A stretch of DNA of 26,087 bases, taken from the NCBI GenBank assembly GCA_003220975.1, contig QHTX01000161.1, positions 2,329 through 28,415 of the forward strand. The letters are read 5' to 3'. Numbering within the stretch: the stretch's first letter is position 1; every line of letters begins with the position of its first letter. Positions 7,164 to 14,141 of the stretch are shown piece after piece. Under the pieces are notes generated by a model. It searched no databases. It was not told the origin of the DNA and saw only the letters and a list, made by a program, of their open reading frames with translations. The position numbers were made by a program, and so were the translations under genes. This DNA comes from Gemmatimonadota bacterium. GTDB taxonomy: Bacteria > Gemmatimonadota > Gemmatimonadetes > Gemmatimonadales > GWC2-71-9.

Positions 7164-7580
7164 ATGGCGATCTTCACCGAGAAGGGGCAGGGCGTGCCCG
7201 AGACCGAAGCGGGGCTGTCCATCATCGGGACCGGCATGCGGGTCGTCGGCGACATCACCGCCGAGGGCGTCGTGAAGATCGAAGGCGCGGTGGTAGGCAC
7301 AGTGCGGGCCGGCCGCCAGGTGCTGGTCGGGAAGGGTGGGGAAGTGGAAGGCGACGTGATCTCGCGTGAGGCGATCATCGGCGGCGAGGTGCGCGGCAGC
7401 ATCCGCGCCGATGAGCGTGTGGAGATCCAGTCCACCAGCGTGGTGCACGGCGACATCGCCGCGAAGCGGCTGCTGGTGCAGGAGGGCGGGGAAATCAACG
7501 GAGTGGTGCGGATGGGGGAGGGCGCGCTGGAGGCCGAGGTGGTTCCGAAGGGGGGGACGGGGGCAGAGCGCGCGTACTGA
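7164..7580 (+). CDS. Bactofilin (polymer-forming cytoskeletal protein)
   Basis: Small cytoskeletal protein of 138 residues that self-assembles without nucleotide. The central region, about 20-118, is a run of short beta-helix rungs rich in Gly/Val (VVGDITAEGVVKIEGAVVGT, GGEVEGDVI, GEVRGSI, VVHGDIA, GGEINGVV), typical of the DUF583 fold. The ends are short and disordered. It starts 1 nt after the M23 gene, so the two are surely cotranscribed. Bactofilins scaffold M23 peptidases, and in Myxococcus they are linked to ParA/ParB through PadC, so a par-LytM-bactofilin operon is functionally coherent. A hairpin terminator follows. Confidence 0.95.
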   Translation: MAIFTEKGQGVPETEAGLSIIGTGMRVVGDITAEGVVKIEGAVVGTVRAGRQVLVGKGGEVEGDVISREAIIGGEVRGSIRADERVEIQSTSVVHGDIAAKRLLVQEGGEINGVVRMGEGALEAEVVPKGGTGAERAY

Positions 7581-7594
7581 TACCGGTCGCAGAT

Positions 7595-7630
7595 ATCCAC
7601 ACGTCTCGGTTTTCGGCGTGTGGATTTCTT
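7595..7630 (+). terminator. Rho-independent terminator after bactofilin
   Basis: ATCCACACG at 7595-7603 pairs perfectly with 7617-7625 across a 13-nt loop, followed by TTCTT. It marks the end of the parA-parB-M23-bactofilin operon. Confidence 0.75.
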
Positions 7631-7723
7631 ATCTCTCGTGAGACCAATTCGTTACGTCGATACGCCATGTGGGAATCTCACGTCACTGTCGATATTCTGA
7701 CGAGATAATGTCGTCATACTGGC

Positions 7724-7729
7724 GGAGGT
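7724..7729 (+). promoter_or_regulatory. Strong Shine-Dalgarno pointing to a non-AUG start of the NIF3 gene
   Basis: GGAGGT ends 9 nt before an ATC codon at 7739, where the conserved NIF3 N-terminus begins. A GATAAT -10-like hexamer sits at 7704-7709. No ATG, GTG or TTG occurs in this frame between the stop at 7706-7708 and the GTG at 7868. Confidence 0.55.
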
Positions 7730-7738
7730 AGAATCCCG

Positions 7739-8491
7739 ATCGAACTCACCGAGCTCGTCGCCTATCTCGACCGCTTTCTCCGGGTCAAGGAAGTCCCGGA
7801 CGCGCCCGAGGCCCTGAACGGCCTCCAGGTAGCAAACTCCGGGACGGTCACGCGCGTCGCCGCCGCGGTGGACCTGTGTGAAGCGACCGTCCGCCTCGCC
7901 GCAGCCGAGCGCGCAGACCTGTTGTTGGTTCATCACGGACTGTTCTGGGGTGGGCCGAAGCCCCTCACCGGCCCGGCACATCGCCGCGTCGCCGGGTTGT
8001 TCGCGGCGAACATCGCGCTGTACAGCGCGCACCTCCCCCTGGACCTCCACCCGGAGGTCGGCAACAACGTCGTGCTCGCGCGGCAGCTGGGTGTCACGGT
8101 GTGCGGCGAGTTCGGCGAGGAATACGGAGTGCGGATCGGCGTGTGGGGCGAGCTGGACGCGCCGCGCGCCGCGCTTGAGCAAGCGCTCCGGACGGTGCTC
8201 GGAGTCCAGGCGCGGGTGATGCCGTTCGGACCGGAGCGCGTGCGGCGCGTCGGCGTCGTCACGGGAGGCGCGGGCTCGATGATCGCCCAGGCCGCGGCCG
8301 CTGGGCTCGACACCTACGTGACGGGCGAAGGCGCGCACCACACGTTCTTCGACGCCGAAGAGCTGGGCCTCAACGTCTTCTACGCGGGGCACTACGCGAC
8401 CGAGACGGTGGGCGTGAAGGCGCTCGCCGCGCATCTCGCGGCGCAGTTCGGGCTGCCCTGGACGTTTCTGCACCACCCCACCGGTCTGTGA
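7739..8491 (+). CDS. NIF3 / GTP cyclohydrolase type 2-like metal-binding protein
   Basis: NIF3-family protein with a dimetal site. Family members have been annotated as GTP cyclohydrolase 1 type 2, but the true reaction is uncertain. From 7739 it is 250 residues, the normal size. It begins ELTELVAYLD, then NGLQVAN (27-33), VAAAVDL, the metal-binding LLLVHHG with His65-His66, YSAHLPLDLHPEVGNN, and the C-terminal TGEGAHHTFFDAEELG and AGHYATETVGV with further ligands. The first canonical start in frame, GTG at 7868, would delete the conserved NGLQVAN strand and leave 207 residues, so I place the start at ATC 7739 behind a good Shine-Dalgarno; an unusual start codon or a sequence error must be assumed. 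The stop overlaps the MFS GTG (GTGA). Confidence 0.85.
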   Translation: MELTELVAYLDRFLRVKEVPDAPEALNGLQVANSGTVTRVAAAVDLCEATVRLAAAERADLLLVHHGLFWGGPKPLTGPAHRRVAGLFAANIALYSAHLPLDLHPEVGNNVVLARQLGVTVCGEFGEEYGVRIGVWGELDAPRAALEQALRTVLGVQARVMPFGPERVRRVGVVTGGAGSMIAQAAAAGLDTYVTGEGAHHTFFDAEELGLNVFYAGHYATETVGVKALAAHLAAQFGLPWTFLHHPTGL

Positions 8492-9696
8492 GCCCGCGGC
8501 GCGTCCTCGCTGTGCTCGCCGCGGCGGAGCTGTGCGGCATGGCCCCCTGGTTCAGCGCTTCGGCGGTCGCGCCCACGCTGGCGCGGCAGTGGCGGCTCGG
8601 GGCGGCGGACGCCGCGTGGCTCACCATTTCCGTACAGCTCGGCTTTGTCGCTGGCGCTCTCGTCTCGGCGCTGCTCACGCTCTCCGACCGCTGGTCGGCG
8701 CGCCGGCTCTTCGCGGCGTCGGCCGCCATCGCGGCGGCGGCGACGCTCGGGGTCGCCTTCGCGCCCGGCCCAGCGGGCGGCATCGCGCTGCGCATGCTGA
8801 CCGGGGCCGCGCTCGCCGGCGTGTACCCGCCGGGAATGAAGATCGCGGCCGGCTGGTTCCGGGAAGGACGTGGGCTCGCGATCGGGACGCTGGTCGGCGC
8901 GCTCACACTCGGCTCGGCGTTTCCGCACCTCGTGCGCTGGGCCGTCCCCGCGGCGCAGTGGCGTCCGGTGCTCGCGGTCGCTGCCGCCGCGGCGCTCGCG
9001 GGGGGCGCGCTCGTGCTGCTCGTGCCGCACGACGGCCCGTTCGCCGCGCCGGCCCCGCGCTTCAGCTGGCGCGCCGCGCCCCGCATCCTCGGAGACCGGG
9101 CTATGTCGCTCGCGAACCTGGGCTACCTGGGACACATGTGGGAGCTGTACGCGATGTGGACGTGGATGGCGGCGTTCGTCGCCGCGAGCGAGCAGGTGCG
9201 CAGCGGCGGCGACCCAGTGGCGAGCGGCGTGCCGGCGCTGGTGACGTTTGCGGTGATCGGGAGCGGCGCGGTCGGCTGCTGGCTCGGCGGCAGGTACGCG
9301 GATCGCTGGGGTCGCACGCTCGTCACGAGCGTGGCGATGGCGATCTCGGGATCGTGCGCGCTTTCGGTTGGAGCCCTGTTCGGGCGGTCGCTGGTGCTGC
9401 TCGGTCCCCTGCTGCTGGTGTGGGGCGTCGCGGTCGTCGCGGATTCCGCGCAGTTCTCCGCCGCGGTGAGCGAGCTCGCCCCCCGGGACTTGGTGGGCAC
9501 CGCGCTCACACTCCAGACGAGCCTCGGGTTCCTGCTCACCTGTTTCACGATCTATCTCTTGCCGTGGTTCGCCGCCCGCGTCGGGTGGCAGTGGAGCATG
9601 AGCCTGCTGGCGCTCGGCCCTGCGGGCGGGGTGGGCGCGATGTTGGCGCTGCGGCGGCGGCCGGAGGCGCAACGGCTCGCTGGCGGCCGGGGCTAG
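8488..9696 (+). CDS. Major facilitator superfamily transporter
   Basis: Integral inner-membrane transporter, 402 residues, with about twelve hydrophobic segments in two halves and a charged loop near 190-205. The loop after helix 2 carries SDRWSARRLF and the equivalent loop in the second half carries GGRYADRWGRTLV, the repeated MFS D-R-x-G/R pattern. It starts with GTG overlapping the NIF3 stop. The 3' end meets the convergent gene on the other strand, the stops sharing CTAG. The sequence gives no clue to the substrate; the general look is of the CynX/NNP-like small-solute MFS groups. Confidence 0.9.
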   Translation: MSPRRVLAVLAAAELCGMAPWFSASAVAPTLARQWRLGAADAAWLTISVQLGFVAGALVSALLTLSDRWSARRLFAASAAIAAAATLGVAFAPGPAGGIALRMLTGAALAGVYPPGMKIAAGWFREGRGLAIGTLVGALTLGSAFPHLVRWAVPAAQWRPVLAVAAAAALAGGALVLLVPHDGPFAAPAPRFSWRAAPRILGDRAMSLANLGYLGHMWELYAMWTWMAAFVAASEQVRSGGDPVASGVPALVTFAVIGSGAVGCWLGGRYADRWGRTLVTSVAMAISGSCALSVGALFGRSLVLLGPLLLVWGVAVVADSAQFSAAVSELAPRDLVGTALTLQTSLGFLLTCFTIYLLPWFAARVGWQWSMSLLALGPAGGVGAMLALRRRPEAQRLAGGRG

Positions 9697-10832
9697 GGGA
9701 TCGCGAAGATCCCTACTTCGCCGTCGAAGTCGTCGACGACACGAGTCGTCCCGGTGGGGACGATCCAGCCCGCACCGTCGATTCGCACGTCCATGCGATG
9801 CACGCCACTCGCGATGCGGAGCGCCGCCTCCCACGATCCGTCTAGGGCGCGGCTCAGCGCGATGGGCTGCCAGTCGGTGAAGTCGCCCGCGAGCTCCACG
9901 AGCGTTGCGCCAGGCGCGTGCACGATGAGACGCGTGAAGCCGCCCGTGCCGGGCATGACCTCGAATCGCACCGCGGCCGGCGAGGTCGCGCCGTGCGCTT
10001 CGAGCGTGCGTGGGCCCCGCGGATCACGAGCGGCCAGCGAGCGGAACAATGCCGTGCGGAGCCGGACTGCCACGCTCGCATAGCGACCTGCGATGCTGCC
10101 ACGAATCGGGTCCGTCGGATAGCGCCCGCCGGCGACGACGAGCACGGCGCGTTCCCCGAGCGTGAGGGCCGCGTTCGCCTCGCCGAAGCCTCCGCGGCCG
10201 CCCCCGTCGCTCCACACCCGCGCACCGATGTCCGCCTCGAGCTCGAGCGGCCCGCGACGCCAGCGGACGGTAGAGGCGAGATCGGTATACGCCGTGTCCC
10301 CGACGAACGTGCGGTTGGCGGACCCGAGGAGGGTGAGCTCACCGCGCCGGGCCCACGCGCCGACCGCGGCGGCCGCAACAGGACGCGCGGGGCCGCCGTA
10401 CGACGTGCGCCCGGCACTGCCGCCGATCCAGGCTCCGCGATCCTCGCCGAGGAGGTGAACGCGCGCTTCTGCGATCGCGTGCCAGAAGCTCGCGAAGTCG
10501 GCGTAGCTGCTGGCGCCCGCCGAGGCCGCCAGCTCTCCACGCCAGCGGCTCGTCGCTGGGGTGAAGATGGATCCGATCACCAGGCCCTGCAGACTGCGGT
10601 GGCCGCTCTCGAAGCGGAGATACGTGCCGCGCGCGCTCACCGTGCCCCGCGGGCTCTCCCAGCGGACGGCGGGCGTGAGCGATGCCGCGCCGGAGGCCAT
10701 GAATCCGTCGTAACGGACCGTCGAGACGCCGAGATCAACCGTGCCGGTTGTCTGGGCGGCGGGTGCCCGCGCGGACACGAGCGAGCATGCCGCTCCAGCG
10801 AGCACGACCCACGCCGGCTTCCCGGGCGTCAC
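9693..10832 (-). CDS. Exported beta-rich protein with C-terminal CBM48 domain
   Basis: A 379-residue protein starting at GTG with a signal peptide ending near AARAPAAQ style residues (cleavage around 26). Residues about 30-290 are alternating beta strands rich in Arg, Trp and Gly (for example VRWESPRGTVSARGTYLRFE), resembling an outer-membrane barrel or other surface beta structure. From about 305 to the end is an AMPK/CBM48-type glycogen-binding domain: VELAGDFTDWQPIAL, GSWEAALRIASGVHRMDVRIDG and a final DDFDGEVGIFAIP. The same domain type occurs in the membrane protein two genes upstream. It is the last gene of the sigma-factor operon, 18 nt after its neighbour. Function unknown; binding of an alpha-glucan or similar polymer is the natural guess. 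Confidence 0.82.
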   Translation of the reverse strand: MTPGKPAWVVLAGAACSLVSARAPAAQTTGTVDLGVSTVRYDGFMASGAASLTPAVRWESPRGTVSARGTYLRFESGHRSLQGLVIGSIFTPATSRWRGELAASAGASSYADFASFWHAIAEARVHLLGEDRGAWIGGSAGRTSYGGPARPVAAAAVGAWARRGELTLLGSANRTFVGDTAYTDLASTVRWRRGPLELEADIGARVWSDGGGRGGFGEANAALTLGERAVLVVAGGRYPTDPIRGSIAGRYASVAVRLRTALFRSLAARDPRGPRTLEAHGATSPAAVRFEVMPGTGGFTRLIVHAPGATLVELAGDFTDWQPIALSRALDGSWEAALRIASGVHRMDVRIDGAGWIVPTGTTRVVDDFDGEVGIFAIP

Positions 10833-10850
10833 CGGGGGCGCGTGACAGCG

Positions 10851-11459
10851 CTATGGTGGGCCGGGACGGGCCTGGCTCGCCGCCCCGTTGACGCGCACGG
10901 ACGCCGCTGCGGCGGGGGGCGCGCCGAGACCGATGTCCCGCTCCACGGCGCGCCGGAACTCCACGAGGTCGGCGTCTCTGCTGGTCGCGGCGAGCGCGAG
11001 AACGGCGGCCGCCGCGGAGTCTACGGGCACGCCGCTCGCCACGAGGTCCGTGAGCACAGCGAGCGGGACCGTCAGACGCTGGGGGCGGGAGCGGCGCAAC
11101 TGAACCAGCACCGCTGGGGAGGCGCCGGCCCGGAGCGCCGCCGCGCCCGCCTCAAGTTCCGGCGGCGAGGCTGCCGGGCCGAGGGCGTCGCGCGCGCGAC
11201 CCAGGTCTGCGGCGAGGCGGCGCACTGCGGCGACGATGCGGTCACCCGGCGCGCCCTTGATCGTGCCCTCGAGGGCGCGCTGCACGAGCGGCTCGGCGGG
11301 CAGCCCCGCGGTGCGCGCCGAATCGACCAGTGCGGCGACCAGTGGCCGGGTGCCGGCGTCGAGCCGCTCGAGTCGAGGGTCCTGAGCCGCGGCCGGGCGG
11401 GCGAGCAGCGTCGCTACGAGCCCGACGGCGAGGGCGGGGAGCCCCAGCCGTGGTGTCAC
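10851..11459 (-). CDS. Small exported helical protein of the sigma/CBM48 operon
   Basis: No family recognised. With the GTG start at 11459, which overlaps the upstream stop (GTGA), the protein has 202 residues: a signal peptide (hydrophobic GLPALAVGLVATLLARPAAAQ, cleavage near 25) and then an Ala/Leu/Arg-rich, mainly helical domain at about 28-180 and a Pro/Ala-rich tail. A longer frame upstream of the GTG runs through the neighbouring gene and lacks a signal sequence at its start, so I rejected it. Repeated motifs such as AGASPAVLVQL and ASGVPVDSAAAAVL suggest helical repeats. Its place between two CBM48 proteins implies a periplasmic accessory role. Confidence 0.75.
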   Translation of the reverse strand: MTPRLGLPALAVGLVATLLARPAAAQDPRLERLDAGTRPLVAALVDSARTAGLPAEPLVQRALEGTIKGAPGDRIVAAVRRLAADLGRARDALGPAASPPELEAGAAALRAGASPAVLVQLRRSRPQRLTVPLAVLTDLVASGVPVDSAAAAVLALAATSRDADLVEFRRAVERDIGLGAPPAAAASVRVNGAASQARPGPP

Positions 11460-11998
11460 GATCCAGCCACCGTCACGACAGAACTTGGACCGCCATAGTC
11501 GTTGTCGAGCGCGGCCGGAGCCGTGGGGTCGGCGAGCCAGCGCGCCCCGTTCACGAGAAACGCGTAGCGATAACGACCGGGCGAGAGCGGCACCACGGCC
11601 GTCCACACCGCGCCGCCCGCGGACGCGAGTCGCATCGGAGTCCGCGCGGGGTCCCAGTCGTTGAAATCGCCGATCAGCGATACGGCGGTGGCGTGTGGGG
11701 CGACGAGGACGAACTGAAGTTCATGGATGGTTGGGGCCGGGCGCCGAGCGAGCGCGGGAAGCAGGAGCGCTAGCGCGACGAGCCCGGTGGCGACGGCCAG
11801 CCCGCTCAAGGGCGACAGGGCGACGTGTCGCGGCTCGGTGAGCCAGCGCCAGGCGGCCGTGACCGCGCCGGCGCGTCTGGGGGTCGGAAGCGTGGCGATT
11901 CGCTCCATTACCCGCGCGTCGAGCGAGGGGTCGATCCGCACCGGGCGGCGCAGCCGCGCGATTATCTGATCGACGACGTCGCGCCCGCCCTCAAACAC
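11456..11998 (-). CDS. Single-pass membrane protein with CBM48 domain, probable anti-sigma factor
   Basis: I chose the GTG at 11998: it overlaps the sigma-factor stop by 8 nt and has GAGGTGG just upstream. An upstream ATG at 12034 would overlap by 44 nt. The protein has 180 residues. The cytoplasmic part (1-60) contains DPSLDARVMERIATLP, a pattern common in anti-sigma factors near ECF genes, but lacks the HxxxCxxC zinc motif. One membrane helix spans about 62-84. The rest, about 92-178, is a CBM48/AMPK glycogen-binding domain with SLIGDFNDWDP, GRYRYAFLVNGARWLADP and DNDYGGPSSVV. The topology is that of a transmembrane anti-sigma factor whose sensor is a carbohydrate-binding domain. The anti-sigma role is inferred from position and topology. 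Confidence 0.8.
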   Translation of the reverse strand: MFEGGRDVVDQIIARLRRPVRIDPSLDARVMERIATLPTPRRAGAVTAAWRWLTEPRHVALSPLSGLAVATGLVALALLLPALARRPAPTIHELQFVLVAPHATAVSLIGDFNDWDPARTPMRLASAGGAVWTAVVPLSPGRYRYAFLVNGARWLADPTAPAALDNDYGGPSSVVTVAGS

Positions 11999-12548
11999 GC
12001 TCCACCTCTCTGAGAATCGCCTGTAGCTGCTCACGCGCGCGCTTCACTCGCATCTTCAGCGCCGAAACGCCCGCACCCGTGAGCCGTGCCATCTCTTCGT
12101 ACTCTAGGTCGTCCATGTGCTTGAGCAGGAACGCCTCCCGGTACTCGGGGGCGAGGCGCGCCAGCGCCCGGCGAACCACGTCGTCGAGCTCCGTCCGCTC
12201 CACGGAACTGGGGAGCGGGGCGCCGTTGAGCGCCGCCTCGTCGCGCACGAAAACCTGCCCGCGTCGCGCCGCGCGGGCGCCTGTCGTGCGGCATCGGTTG
12301 ACCAGGATGCCGTACAGCCACGCGCCGAACCGCTCGGGATCGTCGCAGCGCGCGAGCGAGCGATAGCCGCGGACGAAGGCGTCTTGCAGCGCCTCTTCGG
12401 CGTCCTCCCGATTCCCAAGCATGTGCACGGCGTAGCGACCCAGGCGGTCACGGTACCGCGCGACGAGCGCAGCGTAGGCGCCGGTGTCGCCGCCGAGCAC
12501 GCGGCGCACCAGCTCGGCGTCGCTCGTCCCCACGTTGTCTATACCCAT
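11991..12548 (-). CDS. ECF-type RNA polymerase sigma factor
   Basis: Sigma-70 family member of the ECF group, 185 residues from the ATG at 12548. Sigma region 2 at about 24-90 includes ALVARYRDRLGRYAVHMLGN, EDAEEALQDAFVRGYRSL and FGAWLYGILVNRCR. Region 4 at about 118-178 includes RLAPEYREAFLLKHMDDLEY and ARLTGAGVSALKMRVKRARE. An in-frame codon at 12611 would add 21 unconserved residues lying over the presumed promoter, so the shorter start is preferred. It heads a four-gene operon with the CBM48 membrane protein. The operon is divergent from the DUF4382 lipoprotein. It probably controls its own operon; other targets are unknown. Confidence 0.93.
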   Translation of the reverse strand: MGIDNVGTSDAELVRRVLGGDTGAYAALVARYRDRLGRYAVHMLGNREDAEEALQDAFVRGYRSLARCDDPERFGAWLYGILVNRCRTTGARAARRGQVFVRDEAALNGAPLPSSVERTELDDVVRRALARLAPEYREAFLLKHMDDLEYEEMARLTGAGVSALKMRVKRAREQLQAILREVERV

Positions 12549-12560
12549 GGAGGACGCTCC

Positions 12561-12599
12561 GGCGTCACAATACCCCGCGGCTCGCGATGTTGTGACGCC
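12561..12599. promoter_or_regulatory. 10-bp inverted repeat between sigma gene and lipoprotein gene
   Basis: GGCGTCACAA at 12561-12570 and TTGTGACGCC at 12590-12599 are perfect inverted copies with a 19-nt spacer. It sits 13 nt upstream of the sigma-factor ATG and about 60 nt upstream of the lipoprotein ATG, a good place for an operator acting on both divergent genes, or for a leader hairpin. Confidence 0.6.
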
Positions 12600-12609
12600 C
12601 GCTGGTTCC
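12585..12609 (-). promoter_or_regulatory. Possible ECF-type promoter of the sigma operon
   Basis: On the minus strand GGAACC (12609-12604) resembles the GGAAC -35 box of ECF promoters, and TCG begins 16 nt further on at 12587. Start of transcription would fall about 30 nt before the ATG at 12548. Weak, pattern only. Confidence 0.25.
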
Positions 12610-12661
12610 ACCGGGGTATCTCGGGGTGGAGGCTTTTGCGCCCGGTGGAGAGAGGAGCCAC

Positions 12662-14071
12662 ATGACGAAGCGCCTCATTCACTCCGTACTGGCCGCGGTG
12701 GCCTTGGTTGGCCTCGGCGGCTGCTACCAAGACGACTCGTCCGGGCCACCTCGTGGCCGGCCGCTCGTCCGTGTCTCGCTGACGGACGCGCCGTTCCCGT
12801 ATGACTCTGTCACGAGCGTGAACATATATGTCGTCCGCATCGAAGCGAGCACGCAGCTGGACACGAGCGGAGGCGGCGACTGGGTACTCATCACCGAGCC
12901 GAGAAAGACCTTCGATCTGCTCGGGCTGCAACAGGGCGCCACGGCCTTCGTGGGCGAAGGGGAGCTGCCTGCCGGCCAGTATCAGGCGATCCGGATGACG
13001 ATCGATACGAGCCTGTCGTCCATCGGGTGGGGCTGTTGCAACACGGCCCTCGTGAATTGGCAGAACCATTCGGGATCGAGCGAGATGCAGCTGTACGCCT
13101 TCGTGGAGCATCCCTTCGACGTGCCTCCGGCAGGCGCCGACATCGTGATCGATTTCGACGTGGGCCGGAGCTTCCTGTACGCCTTCTACGGGAACCCAGA
13201 CTTCACCTTCATACCGAACCTCCGCGCGATCAACTCGGCGGCAGCCGGAGCGATCGCGGGGAAGGTGACGAGCGGCGACACTGCGTCGCCGGGACCCATC
13301 AAGAACGCGGCCATCACGGTATGCTTCACCGGCGACTTCGCTTCCTGCGACCAGGCTATAGTGGCGACCGGCCGGAGCGACGACACGGGATATTACAGAG
13401 TGGCCTTCTTGAACGCCGGCTCGTACACAGTCCGCATCGACCCGGATCATCCGTTCCTGCAGTCGGTGATCACGCCCAACGTGCAGGTGACGGCGGGCGC
13501 CACCACGCCGCTATCCGTCGTGCTCTCCCAGCCCACCGGTCCGTACGTGCGGGTCTCGGGCCCGTCGTCCGTGGGCATCGGCGGTACCATCACGCTGTAC
13601 GCAGCCGTGGGCGACGCGAACGGCAACCCGATCCCGAACCCATCGGTGACGTGGACCAGCAGCGACAGCTCGATTGCGCAGGTGGTCGGCGTGAGCGATA
13701 CAGCGACGGTCACTGGTAGCCAGCCAGGATACGCCACGATCACGGCGACGAGCGGCGGGCTCAGCGGCTCGCTCACGATCCAGGTGGTAGGCTCGCCGCT
13801 CCCGGTGGCGACGGTGACCGTCGTGCCCGATACTGCGAGTCTAGTCGTGGGGCAAGACAGCGTATCGTTCAGAGCGGAGCTCCGCGACTCGACAGGCCGC
13901 GTGACAACTGAACGCCCCGTTTCCTGGTCTACGACCGATAGCACCGTGATCTACATCCAACCCTCCTATGGGGGCATCCAGACGTTCGTCCGGGGGCTTG
14001 CGGCGGGCAGCGTTTTCCTACGGGCGACGAGCGAGGACAAGACCGGCCAGGCGACGGTCACGGTGCACTGA
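12662..14071 (+). CDS. Lipoprotein with DUF4382, CarboxypepD/CnaB-like and two Ig-like domains
   Basis: Surface or periplasmic lipoprotein, 469 residues. The ATG at 12662 follows GAGAGGAG with good spacing and gives a signal peptide with lipobox LGGC (Cys21); an ATG 36 nt upstream would only add a non-signal stretch. Residues about 34-185 match DUF4382 (VRVSLTDAPFPYDSVTSVNI, then LPAGQYQAIRMTID). About 196-265 is a CarboxypepD_reg/CnaB-type beta domain (GKVTSGDT, DDTGYYRVAFLNAGSYTVRI). Two Big_2-like Ig domains follow at about 292-378 and 380-469, each with the VTWTSSDSSIAQV or VSWSTTDSTVIYI pattern. Probably an adhesion or structural surface protein. Divergent from the sigma operon and possibly under its control. 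Confidence 0.88.
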   Translation: MTKRLIHSVLAAVALVGLGGCYQDDSSGPPRGRPLVRVSLTDAPFPYDSVTSVNIYVVRIEASTQLDTSGGGDWVLITEPRKTFDLLGLQQGATAFVGEGELPAGQYQAIRMTIDTSLSSIGWGCCNTALVNWQNHSGSSEMQLYAFVEHPFDVPPAGADIVIDFDVGRSFLYAFYGNPDFTFIPNLRAINSAAAGAIAGKVTSGDTASPGPIKNAAITVCFTGDFASCDQAIVATGRSDDTGYYRVAFLNAGSYTVRIDPDHPFLQSVITPNVQVTAGATTPLSVVLSQPTGPYVRVSGPSSVGIGGTITLYAAVGDANGNPIPNPSVTWTSSDSSIAQVVGVSDTATVTGSQPGYATITATSGGLSGSLTIQVVGSPLPVATVTVVPDTASLVVGQDSVSFRAELRDSTGRVTTERPVSWSTTDSTVIYIQPSYGGIQTFVRGLAAGSVFLRATSEDKTGQATVTVH

Positions 14072-14093
14072 GTCGTCGTCTCCGAGCATGGAA

Positions 14094-14124
14094 CGGCAGG
14101 CCGTGGCACCAGCGCGGCCTGCCG
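14094..14124 (+). terminator. GC-rich hairpin after the lipoprotein gene
   Basis: CGGCAGGCCG at 14094-14103 pairs perfectly with 14115-14124 across an 11-nt loop, 23 nt after the stop codon. Only a CTTAGCTTAG stretch follows, not a T-run, so termination is likely but imperfect. Confidence 0.55.
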
Positions 14125-14141
14125 CTTAGCTTAGTCGCCCC

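Noticed and set aside
7637..7682. 7-bp inverted pair CGTGAGA / TCTCACG downstream of the bactofilin terminator
   Set aside because: Short arms with a 32-nt spacer; expected by chance in a region of this size.
8392..9834. Minus-strand frame of 480 residues opposite the MFS gene
   Set aside because: Shadow frame; the plus strand encodes twelve hydrophobic helices while this frame is Arg/Glu-rich throughout.
9918..11498. Plus-strand frame of 526 residues over the sigma/CBM48 operon
   Set aside because: It spans two minus-strand genes with signal peptides and a recognisable domain; its translation is Arg/Gly-rich with no pattern.
11460..11606. N-terminal extension of the small helical protein to 251 residues
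   Set aside because: It overlaps the CBM48 membrane protein and places the signal peptide in the interior; the GTG at 11459 with the GTGA overlap is better.
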